Source: Streptomyces cadmiisoli (GTDB taxonomy: Bacteria; Actinomycetota; Actinomycetes; Streptomycetales; Streptomycetaceae). Taken from it: a stretch of DNA of 64,000 bases. Location of the stretch: contig NZ_CP030074.1 of the NCBI RefSeq assembly GCF_003261055.1, positions 62,001 through 126,000 of the forward strand, written 5' to 3'. A program made the translations under genes and the position numbers. Position 1 is the stretch's first letter, and the number at the start of each line of letters is the position of its first letter. Positions 1 through 7,113 of this stretch are shown here, in pieces. The notes beneath the pieces were generated by a model, which was not told where the DNA came from, searched no databases, and saw nothing but the letters and a program-made list of their open reading frames with translations.

Positions 1-412
1 GGCCGCCGATGACCCCGTAGGCGACGGCCCGGTCCCTGCCTCGGTACGCTCCGGCCACCAGGGCGGCGAGGGCGGGCAGGACCAGCGACGCGCCGAGCCC
101 TTCGATGACGGACCAGCCGAGGACGAGGGTCCACAGGGCCGGGGCCACCGCGGTGAGCGCGGATCCGACGCCGTACACGGCCAGGCCGAGCGCGAACGTG
201 CGGCGCCGTCCCAGCATGTCGCCCAGCTTCCCGCCGGTGATCATGAAGGCGGCCATGACCAGGGTGTAGAGGGTGATGACGCCCTGGATGGCGGTGACGT
301 CCGTGTCGAAGTCCTCCACCAGCTGGCTGATCGACACGTTCATCACCGACGTGTCCAGAACCATCAGGAACTGTGCCGTCCCCAGGACCATCAGAGCTCG
401 CCAGCGCCGCAC
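1..412 (-). CDS. MFS transporter, DHA2-like, N-terminal part (runs off window)
   Basis: The first 137 codons of a drug:H+ antiporter-type major facilitator; the rest lies left of the window. The start region reads RRWRALMVLGTAQFLMVLD, the usual first helix of DHA2 exporters, and residues 63-71 carry GKLGDMLGRR, the loop 2-3 motif of the superfamily. At least three membrane segments are visible. I chose GTG at 412 because GGAGG lies 7 bases upstream; ATG at 391 is the alternative but would cut into the first helix. Substrate cannot be read. The small genes to its right are on the same strand but not close enough to claim an operon. Confidence 0.85.
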   Translation of the reverse strand, partial: MRRWRALMVLGTAQFLMVLDTSVMNVSISQLVEDFDTDVTAIQGVITLYTLVMAAFMITGGKLGDMLGRRRTFALGLAVYGVGSALTAVAPALWTLVLGWSVIEGLGASLVLPALAALVAGAYRGRDRAVAYGVIGG

Positions 413-562
413 CTCGTGACCTCCGCGGGTGTGCGCCGGGCCGGTGCGCGGCGCTCGGTATCACGGGAGCACAGGTGCGGTGCCGGGCCCGGGACATTCG
501 CGCCCGGCGGTGTCGCAGTACCCGGACGGACGCCCCTTTCGGGTCGCAGGTCTTCGGGCGTC

Positions 563-793
563 CTATGCCGCGGTCCCTGTTCCGGGCTCGCCCGGATCGC
601 CCGTGGGCCGGGTCAGCACGTCGTCCTCGTCCGCCCGGCGCCATGGCTCGGTGCAGTCCAGCTCGTAGTGGTGCCGGCAGTCGTCGCACCGGTACTCCGG
701 CGGTCCGATGTCCGGATCGAGTGTGGCGCCGTACGGGCAGCGGGTCCCGTCACCACGGCCGACGCATTCCTGGCTTTCGCCTGTATCCGCCAT
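563..793 (-). CDS. small Cys-rich protein, possible zinc binding
   Basis: A 76-residue acidic protein beginning MADTGESQECVGRG. Four cysteines in two groups (C...CPYG and CDDC, then C in YELDC) suggest a metal-binding zinc ribbon, but no family is recognised. ATG at 793 is used; a start at 859 would add a Pro/Ala/Arg-rich tail that looks like non-coding translation. No convincing ribosome site precedes either start, which lowers confidence. It lies between the exporter and another small zinc-ribbon protein on the same strand. Confidence 0.55.
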   Translation of the reverse strand: MADTGESQECVGRGDGTRCPYGATLDPDIGPPEYRCDDCRHHYELDCTEPWRRADEDDVLTRPTGDPGEPGTGTAA

Positions 794-962
794 GTATGGG
801 ACCGTGCGCGGCGCGGCCGGTGCCGGGGAAGGGGGTCTGCGGGGCGCACAGGCGCTCAACGCCCGTGCATCGCCTCAGCGTCCAGCAACTGCCCCACACG
901 CGTTGCTCCCGGCGAGGGCTTCGGCCGTCCGGTCCAGGCTGCGGAGGCGGCGGACCGGTGCC

Positions 963-1214
963 TCAGGAACCGCGCTTGCGGCCGGGCCAGTCGGGGTCGG
1001 CCTCGGCCGTGGGAAGGTCCTGATGTCCCTCGTGCCAGGGGTTCGTCCAACCGCAGACACCGCAGGCGTAGCGTCCGTTCACGCCCGACACCTGGCTGCC
1101 GCACCCGCGGCATTCCGTCGTCGTGATCTCCTGCGCCGCGAGGAACCCGGCGGCTGCCGCCGGTGTCCGGGTGCGCGGCGCGGGAGCGGCCTTGGGGTGC
1201 TTCTTCCGAGTCAC
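963..1214 (-). CDS. small zinc-ribbon protein
   Basis: An 83-residue protein with a Lys/Arg/Pro/Ala-rich N-terminus (about 1-25) followed by two CxxC knuckles: CRGCG near residue 35 and CGVCGW near residue 52. The pair is a classic four-Cys zinc ribbon, of the kind seen in many small Streptomyces proteins of unknown role. It starts with GTG at 1214, preceded only by a weak AGGG. The start overlaps GTCACG-T-CGTGAC (1210-1222), a perfect 6+6 inverted repeat. Function unknown; nucleic-acid binding or protein-protein contact is a guess. Confidence 0.65.
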   Translation of the reverse strand: MTRKKHPKAAPAPRTRTPAAAAGFLAAQEITTTECRGCGSQVSGVNGRYACGVCGWTNPWHEGHQDLPTAEADPDWPGRKRGS

Positions 1215-1402
1215 GTCGTGACCCTACCCAGGGTGCGCCCGTCGACCCGGGGGTTCCGGCCCCATGCGAGGAGTGGGGCCGGTGCGGGCGTCCCCGGCTC
1301 AGTCGTCGGCGGCGGGCCGCCTCGATCGAGCCGGCCTCCGGTGGCACACGGGTCTGTCCTGATCCCGGCGCCGGAGGCTTCCCCCTCGTGGCCGGGCGCC
1401 GG

Positions 1403-1822
1403 TCAGGTCGTCTCCCGTGCCAGGTCCGGGCGGGCCCCCGCGCCCACCGCGTCGGCGCCGCGGGCGTCCGTGCCCGCGCGATCGGCCCCCGCGGTCGGGG
1501 CCGGAACCGGCACGGGCCGTTCGTTCCGGCGCCCGCGGCCCGCGAGGCGGCATCCGAGGCACTCCGGGTGCCCGGCCCGCGCGTGCGGATCCCGTACCCG
1601 CATGCCCCACTCCTCGCGCGGTCGCACTCCCGGCGGTTTGCCCCACCCCGCCAGGTGCAGACCCCAGGTGATCAGGGCGCCCAGTGCGACGATCGCCAGC
1701 CCGAGCCCTATGAGGGCGCCCGAGACGACGCACACGCCGACGCCCGCCACGGAGCTTCCGACGGCTGTGACGGCGACCCCGGTCCAGCCGGCGACGGTAT
1801 GCCCCTCGTCGTACAGCGACAT
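1403..1822 (-). CDS. HGxxPAAW-like small membrane protein
   Basis: A 139-residue protein. The N-terminus GHTVAGWTG matches a degenerate HGxxPAAW signature found in a family of small actinobacterial membrane proteins. Two hydrophobic segments follow (about 12-35 and 37-60), then the conserved-looking GLHLAGWGKPPG, a WGMRVRD segment and a CLGCRLAGRGR tail element; the last 40 residues are low-complexity. GAGG lies 5 bases before the ATG. It diverges from marR across 118 bases holding a strong inverted repeat, so MarR may control it. Biochemical role unknown. Confidence 0.7.
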   Translation of the reverse strand: MSLYDEGHTVAGWTGVAVTAVGSSVAGVGVCVVSGALIGLGLAIVALGALITWGLHLAGWGKPPGVRPREEWGMRVRDPHARAGHPECLGCRLAGRGRRNERPVPVPAPTAGADRAGTDARGADAVGAGARPDLARETT

Positions 1823-1859
1823 AGAAACCTCACGATCTAAGAAGTTGCAGTGCCTAATA

Positions 1860-1874
1860 TCTTACAAGGTAAGA
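1860..1874. promoter_or_regulatory. candidate MarR operator
   Basis: TCTTAC-AAG-GTAAGA is a perfect 6+6 inverted repeat in an unusually AT-rich patch between the divergent membrane-protein gene and marR, 67 bases before the marR start. Size and position suit a MarR dimer site. No binding data. Confidence 0.5.
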
Positions 1875-1940
1875 GAAATCGAAAGCAGATATCAAGGGAC
1901 CCAGCAAGAAGCAGCGCGGACACAGAGGAAGCAGCCTTCG

Positions 1941-2432
1941 ATGACAGCCCAGCCGCCGACCCGCCCTCCCGCCACGGCCGCCGAGGCGCTGTCGGCGATG
2001 GACGACCTCATCGCGGCCAGCCTGGTCGGCCAGCAGGAGATGGCCCAGCGCCTGGGCCTCAACGTCACCGACCTGACCTGCTTCGCCTATGTCCTCCAGG
2101 CCGGAGAGAACCTGCTCACCGCGGGCGACCTGGCCACCCGCGTCCATGTCACGACGGGCGCGGTGACCGGCATCCTCAACCGTCTCGAACGCGCCGGCTA
2201 CGTCACCCGCCGCCCCGACCCGCACGACCGCCGCCGCGTGCGGGTGTCCGCGCAGCCGGACGCGGTCGCGCGTGTCTACGCCCTGTACGAGCCGTACTAC
2301 GCCCGCCTCGGCACGCTCTTCGCCGACTACTCGCCCGAGGAGATCGCCGTCCTCACGGACTGGTTCACCCGGGCGACGACGATGGCGCACGCCTACCGGG
2401 AGGAACTGCGGGGACGCGACGAGGCGGACTGA
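1941..2432 (+). CDS. MarR family transcriptional regulator
   Basis: A 163-residue winged-helix regulator. The DNA-binding core runs about 45-110: GDLATRVHVTTGAVTGILNRLERAGYV is the helix-turn-helix, followed by RRPDPHDRRRVRV, the diagnostic MarR wing with Asp-x-Arg. Flanking helices (about 15-40 and 125-155) would form the dimer. Members act as ligand-released repressors of adjacent genes. The divergent membrane-protein gene is the nearest candidate target, with the palindrome at 1860-1874 between them. ATG at 1941 opens directly into the Pro-rich N-terminus; no strong ribosome site is seen. Confidence 0.9.
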   Translation: MTAQPPTRPPATAAEALSAMDDLIAASLVGQQEMAQRLGLNVTDLTCFAYVLQAGENLLTAGDLATRVHVTTGAVTGILNRLERAGYVTRRPDPHDRRRVRVSAQPDAVARVYALYEPYYARLGTLFADYSPEEIAVLTDWFTRATTMAHAYREELRGRDEAD

Positions 2433-2527
2433 TCGCCGAGGGCCGCCGGCGCTCCGGGCCAAGTCCTGGCTCTACGCGCTGGTCCGAGTTCCTGCCCCGC
2501 CCGGAGAAGCTGCCGCAGATCGCGACC

Positions 2528-2713
2528 GTGCCCCTGCTGACCCTTCAGGTGTCCCGTGACAGCGGCGTCACATGGGACGACCACAAGTCCTTCGGCAGCA
2601 GCGACGGCCTCGGCCCGCTCGCCGATGCCGGATGGCCGCCGTGCGAGTGCCGGCGCTGCCGCGCGGAGGAGAAGGCCGCCTACTACCAGGAGCGGCGCCG
2701 ATCGCGCCGGTAG
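2528..2713 (+). CDS. small conserved-type hypothetical protein
   Basis: A 61-residue protein from GTG at 2528: VPLLTLQVSRDSGVTW, then WPPCECRRCR. The opening strands and the Cys-x-Cys-x-x-Cys near residue 40 resemble a small Streptomyces family I remember only as hypothetical. The last 15 residues are basic. GGAG lies too far upstream (about 18 bases) to settle the start. It is 95 bases past marR on the same strand. Function unknown. Confidence 0.55.
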   Translation: MPLLTLQVSRDSGVTWDDHKSFGSSDGLGPLADAGWPPCECRRCRAEEKAAYYQERRRSRR

Positions 2714-2895
2714 CAGGACAGACCCCGCCCGCACCGCCCTCGGGCCGATGCGGGGCGGGCGGACCCCGCGAGCCCGGCCGGCGCCTCCCGTCGTCGACCC
2801 GGGCCCGCTTCGCGCCCGGGGACATCCGCTACCCCTGTCGGCGATGAGCGACACCCGGGCCCGGCCCGGATCGCGCGGCGGGTCCGGCGTCCCGG

Positions 2896-3117
2896 TCAGG
2901 TGTCCGGGCCGCTCTCGCCCTCCCAGCGCAGCAGGTCCCCTGGCTGGCACTGGAGCACCTCGCACAGGGCGGCCAGGGTGGAGAAGCGCACCGCCTTGGC
3001 GCGGCCGTTCTTCAGGACCGCGAGGTTGGCGGGTGTGATCCCGACACGTTCCGCGAGTTCGCCCACGGACATCTTCCGCTTGGCGAGCATCACGTCGATG
3101 TCGACGGCGATCGGCAT
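2896..3117 (-). CDS. XRE/Cro-type regulator (YozG-like)
   Basis: A 73-residue single-domain helix-turn-helix protein: LAERVGITPANLAVLKNG is the recognition unit, followed by TLAALCEVLQCQPGDLLRW, the standard helix 4-5 of small Cro-like regulators. Its ATG overlaps the stop of the upstream DUF2975 gene (ATGA), so the two are translated together. Bacterial DUF2975 membrane proteins are usually paired with just such a regulator. It probably binds the palindrome at 3649-3665 in the promoter of the pair and represses its own transcription; that is inference. Confidence 0.92.
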   Translation of the reverse strand: MPIAVDIDVMLAKRKMSVGELAERVGITPANLAVLKNGRAKAVRFSTLAALCEVLQCQPGDLLRWEGESGPDT

Positions 3118-3614
3118 CAGATCACCACGTCCAGCTCGGCCCGCATCCGGCTGGCCTCGACGTCGCGTGCGACGGCCTGGGCGAGCAGCATGCGCAGGAC
3201 GAGGACGACAAGGGCGACCCCGAGGGCGGCGAGGCCGAGACCGCCGATCAGCAGGACGATGCCCGGGGGGACGGCTTCGCCGGGTGCGAGAACCACCCCG
3301 AGTGTGAACACCAGTGTCGCGGCAGCGACGATCGCGCCGATCACGATGTGCACGTAGCGGAAGGCGGCGTGGGAGAACACCGTTCCGCGTCGCACCATCG
3401 TCACCAGCCGCCACACGCAGGCCAGGACGACCTGGACCGCGGCCACGCCCAGGACCACGATCACGAGGACCGGGGTGCGCAGATGGGCGACCTCCGCGTC
3501 GAGCCCTCGCATGTCGATGGCCAGCAGCGGCACCATCACCGTCTGCACGAACACCGATCCGGCCAGCAGCGCCCCCAGTACGACGCGCAGTGCCAGCACT
3601 GTCAGCTGTCCCAT
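3117..3614 (-). CDS. DUF2975 family membrane protein
   Basis: A 165-residue integral membrane protein with four hydrophobic segments (about 4-30, 47-70, 88-108, 118-145). The order of segments, the GTVFSHAAFRYV loop between the second and third, and the linked Cro-type gene place it in the DUF2975 family. ATG at 3614 is chosen because AAGGG sits 7 bases before it; GTG three bases upstream is possible. It heads a two-gene operon whose promoter holds an operator-like repeat. Role unknown; such pairs may sense membrane or small-molecule signals. Confidence 0.88.
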   Translation of the reverse strand: MGQLTVLALRVVLGALLAGSVFVQTVMVPLLAIDMRGLDAEVAHLRTPVLVIVVLGVAAVQVVLACVWRLVTMVRRGTVFSHAAFRYVHIVIGAIVAAATLVFTLGVVLAPGEAVPPGIVLLIGGLGLAALGVALVVLVLRMLLAQAVARDVEASRMRAELDVVI

Positions 3615-3645
3615 CACTTCACCCTTTCAATCGAGCAGCGATGGA

Positions 3646-3674
3646 AATCTATCGAATCTCGATAGGCTAAGCAA
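3646..3674 (-). promoter_or_regulatory. promoter and operator of the DUF2975-regulator operon
   Basis: On the minus strand TTGCTT (3669-3674) and TAGATT (3646-3651) are separated by 17 bases, a good housekeeping-type promoter. A perfect 7+7 inverted repeat CTATCGA-ATC-TCGATAG (3649-3665, plus-strand reading) fills the spacer and overlaps the -10. A bound dimer would block polymerase, so this is probably the autoregulatory site of the downstream Cro-type protein. Confidence 0.7.
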
Positions 3675-3766
3675 GGTGAGGGTGAAGGGCCCATCAAAGG
3701 CCCGGGGTATCGATGAGGCGCGACGGTGCTCCGACCGCCTCTCTCGAGCGGTGGGTGTCATCCCGG

Positions 3767-4636
3767 TCAGCGCGTCGGGAAGCCGAAGGTGCGGTCCCGC
3801 TGCTCGATCCACGGCAGCAGCCGGCGCAGCGCCTCGACGGACTGGGCGCGGTCGCCGCCCCCGTCGTGGAGGAGCACGGTCGGCCCGTTGGCGAGCTGCG
3901 ACTGCACCCGTCTCACCAGGACGTCCACACCGGGCAGTTCCCAGTCACGGGCGTCCACGCTCCAGCCCAGCGGTCGCATACCGTGCTGTGCGGCCAGCTT
4001 CCGGCTGTATGCCGTGAAAGCTCCTCCCGGTGCGCGGTAGTACAGCGGCGGGACGCCGCCGGAGGCCTCGGTGATGGCCCGTGCCCCGTCGAGGATCTCC
4101 TTCGCCTGATAGGACCTCGACTTCTTGTCCATGGTGGAGTCGTGCGAGGCGGCGTGGTTGCACAGGCGATGCCCCTCGGCGACGATCCGCTTCACCAGTC
4201 CGGGATACCTGCGGGCTTCCGAGCCCACGACACAGAACGTCGCCTTTGCCCCGTACTCCGCGAGGACGTCCAGCATCCGCGGCGTGAATTGCGGATGCGG
4301 TCCGTCGTCGATGGTGATGTTCACCGCTTTCGGACCGCCCTCCGACGAGCGGCTGAGTTCCTCGCTTACCGGCTTCGGCGAAGGCGGCGAATTCGTCGGT
4401 GAGGGCGGCGGTTTCGGCTCGTTGTTCCGTTCCTTCGGTCCGGCGTCCTCCGTGTCGCGTGCAGCGGAGGCAGAAGGTTTCACCTCGTCGTTGTGTGCGG
4501 CAGCCGTCGGGCGCGAGGCCGAGCCGGTTTCCTGTCCGCCGCGCCGGCTTCCTTCGGTCCACGCCGCGGCCACCACCATCGCCGCCACTATCGTCAGGAC
4601 GACAGTGGCTATTCGCCCACGGGTTCCCATCCGCAT
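3767..4636 (-). CDS. polysaccharide deacetylase (NodB domain), membrane-anchored or secreted
   Basis: A 289-residue carbohydrate esterase family 4 protein. It has a signal anchor (about 9-26), a Ser/Pro/Glu-rich linker to about 100 and a NodB domain with all expected motifs: TIDDGP with catalytic Asp110 and metal ligand Asp111; metal ligands His161 and His165 in NHAASH; RAPGG; DARDW; and LLHDGGG with the catalytic His. It removes N- or O-acetyl groups from cell-wall or extracellular polymers, outside the cell. GGAGG lies 8 bases before the ATG. The neighbouring LCP gene also acts on the envelope. Natural substrate not deducible. Confidence 0.92.
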   Translation of the reverse strand: MRMGTRGRIATVVLTIVAAMVVAAAWTEGSRRGGQETGSASRPTAAAHNDEVKPSASAARDTEDAGPKERNNEPKPPPSPTNSPPSPKPVSEELSRSSEGGPKAVNITIDDGPHPQFTPRMLDVLAEYGAKATFCVVGSEARRYPGLVKRIVAEGHRLCNHAASHDSTMDKKSRSYQAKEILDGARAITEASGGVPPLYYRAPGGAFTAYSRKLAAQHGMRPLGWSVDARDWELPGVDVLVRRVQSQLANGPTVLLHDGGGDRAQSVEALRRLLPWIEQRDRTFGFPTR

Positions 4637-4978
4637 GTTTCGCTCCTCCGCCTGGCCGGCACGTCAAGGGGTCATCGCGGAAGAGGTATCTGCGGGGAAT
4701 GAGGATCCCCGGCCGACGGCGCTGCAGAATTGACGCCGGCCACAATTGACTTCGCGGATATGCCGTGCTAGCGACTTCCGCGGTTGGAGAAAGGGGACGA
4801 TTTCACCGGACGTTCCCCGCAGCGGCTTTCGCCGGATGGGAATTCTTGATGTTCTGCCCGGCTGATGAGGCAGCGTCCATTTCGGGAAGTCGATCCGGCC
4901 GAGGTGAATCGCGCCGGGGAACTGAGCAATTCCGGACGTCCGGCCGAGATTCGATGCACGCCGGCGCAGGAGCCGTTT
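4637..4978. other. intergenic, 342 bases, promoter-like motif only
   Basis: No convincing gene. AATTGAC occurs twice (from 4727 and 4744). On the plus strand TTGACT (4746-4751), 17 bases and TAGCGA (4769-4774) resemble a housekeeping promoter, but it would read antisense into the end of the LCP gene. The region must also hold the promoter of the deacetylase on the minus strand, which I cannot place. Confidence 0.4.
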
Positions 4979-6088
4979 TCAGCGTGCGGGTTCGTCATCC
5001 GTCTTGATGACGTCCTGGTTCCGGGCCGCCCCCGCGTGGCGTTCGATGTCGCCGGGAACGGGCCGGTCCAGCCTGAGCGCCTGCCACAGCCGCCGGCTCT
5101 GCTTCTCCAGCGGCACGACCCGGTTGGGGTCCAGGGTGTCCAGGGCGACCGGCAGGGTGAGGAAGCGGACCTTGTCGGGGTCGAGTCCCTTCAGGCCCCT
5201 CCCGAACTCGATCAGCGCGCGTGTCGACGCGAGGCGCTCGTCGGTCGTGACCGACCGGGCGCTGATCCGGGCGAGTTCGTACAACTCCGTCGGGTCGGTG
5301 AACACGCCCACCTTCTCGACCCGGGCGAGCAGGGCGGTGAACACCGCCTGCTGTATCTCGATCCGGCCCAGGTCGCTGCCGTCCCCCACCCCTTTTCGGG
5401 TGCGGGCCAGGGCCAGCGCCTGCTCACCGTTCAGCTTGTGCCTGCCCGCGGGCAGGTCGATGCGGCTGTCCGAGTCCACGACGCGTCGGGTGGTGGTGAG
5501 TTCGACCCCGCCCAGCGCGTTCACGATGTCCTTGAATCCGGAGAACTCCACCTCGAGGTAGTGGTCGAGGCGGATGCCGGACAGGTGCTCCACGGTCTTG
5601 ACGGCGCACGCGGGACCCCCGACCTCGTACGCCGAGTTGAACATCGCCCGGTCCTGCGCCGCCACCGTTCCTCCGCCGCGGCCCGTGCACCGGGGCCGGT
5701 GGACCAGCGTGTCCCTCGGTATGGACACCACGGTCGCGCTCTTACGCCCTTCCCGCAGGTGCACCAGCATCGCGGTGTCGGAGCGGGAGGATCCCTCGTC
5801 CCGGCCGTACGCGGAGTTGTCGCCGGCACGTGAGTCGGACCCGAGGAGCAGGATGTCCAGCGAGCCGTTGTCGACGTTCCGCGGCCGCTCGGTGCCCAGT
5901 GCCTTGTCGAGATCCACGGTCTTTCTGCTGTTCTCCACGCTGAGGTAGCCGTACCCGACCACGGCCGCGGCTGCCAGGAGAGCGCCCACCACGACCGCGG
6001 CGACGAGGCGTGCCCACCTGACCGTGCCACGTCGCGGCGGGTCAGGAGCCCTGTGTGCCGCCCGGGTTCGCCGGCTTCGCTCGGTCAC
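4979..6088 (-). CDS. LCP (LytR-CpsA-Psr) family cell-wall glycopolymer ligase
   Basis: 369 residues with a short basic cytoplasmic tail, one membrane helix (about 28-50) and an extracellular LCP domain. Visible motifs are DILLLGSDSR at the domain start, RSDTAMLVH, SIPRDT, a central HYLEVEFSGFKDIVNALGGV and ALALARTRKG followed by DLGRIEIQQ. The conserved Arg and Asp residues bind polyprenyl pyrophosphate and Mg2+. LCP enzymes move teichoic acid-like or other glycopolymers from lipid carriers to peptidoglycan. I prefer GTG at 6088, with GAGGGGGAGG just upstream, over GTG at 6136, which lacks a ribosome site. Confidence 0.92.
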   Translation of the reverse strand: MTERSRRTRAAHRAPDPPRRGTVRWARLVAAVVVGALLAAAAVVGYGYLSVENSRKTVDLDKALGTERPRNVDNGSLDILLLGSDSRAGDNSAYGRDEGSSRSDTAMLVHLREGRKSATVVSIPRDTLVHRPRCTGRGGGTVAAQDRAMFNSAYEVGGPACAVKTVEHLSGIRLDHYLEVEFSGFKDIVNALGGVELTTTRRVVDSDSRIDLPAGRHKLNGEQALALARTRKGVGDGSDLGRIEIQQAVFTALLARVEKVGVFTDPTELYELARISARSVTTDERLASTRALIEFGRGLKGLDPDKVRFLTLPVALDTLDPNRVVPLEKQSRRLWQALRLDRPVPGDIERHAGAARNQDVIKTDDEPAR

Positions 6089-6385
6089 GCGCCTCCCCCT
6101 CGTGCGTTCCTCGAAGGCGGGTCCGAGCCGGCTCACTGCCGCTCTGCTGTCACCCGTCGCCCGGGAACGCGGTTGCGCCGCCTAAGACGGCACCTCGGGG
6201 GGCCAGGTTTCCCGCGTCCGGTAGCCGGAGGGTCACTCCTGGTGATGAGCGCTGTTCAGCGGCTGTCCGGCGGGCGTGTGCGGTCGCCAATGCACAGCGG
6301 GTTGAGCAATTGGCCCGCCCGTGCCCGCCCGTGCCGGGCCCGTCGTACCGGCTTGCTCGGCACACGGCCACGGCCGGTGGGACCC

Positions 6386-6979
6386 TCAGGCGGAATGCGG
6401 CACTGCCTCGGGCGCCTTTTCGGCTCCGACGTGCTTCTCCAGGAGTTCGAGTGCCTCGGCGCCGGTGTCGGCGACGAACAGCAGCTCCGCGAGGGGCAGC
6501 GGCAGGAATCCCTGTTCGTCCATGTGCCGGAGCTGGCGGATCAACCCGTCGTAGAAACCTTCCGTGTTCAACAGCACCACGGGCCTGCCGTACAGTCCGT
6601 GCTTCTTCAGCTCCAGGACCTCGGTCACCTCGTCCAGCGTGCCCACTCCCCCGGGCATCACCACCACCGCGTCGCCCCGGCCGAGCAGCAGGGCCTTCCG
6701 TTCGGCGAGATCCTCGGCGAACGTCATCTCATCGGCGTCCTCCCGGGCCCACTTGCGGAGAAAGCCGACGGAGATCCCGGTCAGCCGCCCTCCCCGCGCC
6801 CGCACACCGTCGGCGACGACCTTCATCAACCCGGTGTCGGAACCGCCCCACACCAGTGTGTGACCGCGCTCGCCGAGCAGCTCCGCGAACTCGCGGGCCG
6901 GCCGGGTGTAGCGCTCGGTGAGGTCACCGGCGGAGAGGAAGACGCTGACGCTGATCGGGGCGGGTGCTGTTGCCGTCAT
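6386..6979 (-). CDS. LOG family (TIGR00730-type) nucleotide hydrolase
   Basis: A 197-residue Rossmann-fold protein. GGSDTGLM near residue 45 and MPGGVGTLDEVTEV near residue 105 form the PGGxGTxxE signature of LOG proteins, which release bases from nucleoside 5'-monophosphates (cytokinin riboside monophosphate phosphoribohydrolase activity in characterised members). The Arg and Glu of the signature region are present. The ATG at 6979 has no clear ribosome site but has TACGGT seven bases before it, so the message may be leaderless. It diverges from the phosphatase gene. The physiological substrate in this organism is not deducible. Confidence 0.88.
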   Translation of the reverse strand: MTATAPAPISVSVFLSAGDLTERYTRPAREFAELLGERGHTLVWGGSDTGLMKVVADGVRARGGRLTGISVGFLRKWAREDADEMTFAEDLAERKALLLGRGDAVVVMPGGVGTLDEVTEVLELKKHGLYGRPVVLLNTEGFYDGLIRQLRHMDEQGFLPLPLAELLFVADTGAEALELLEKHVGAEKAPEAVPHSA

Positions 6980-7113
6980 GGCCCCGACCGTATGCGGACC
7001 GCCGCGGCGAGGTGCGGACCATTTCCCGGCGGAGAATCCGGGCCATTTCACGGCCGGCGGGCGGACCCGGCCTGGTCGCGCGGGGCCGGTGGGTGCGGTC
7101 GTACGGTGGTGCC

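Noticed and set aside
4768..4998. Small minus-strand gene in the gap after the LCP gene
   Set aside because: Overlaps the LCP stop, has no ribosome site and a composition without hydrophobic or domain pattern.
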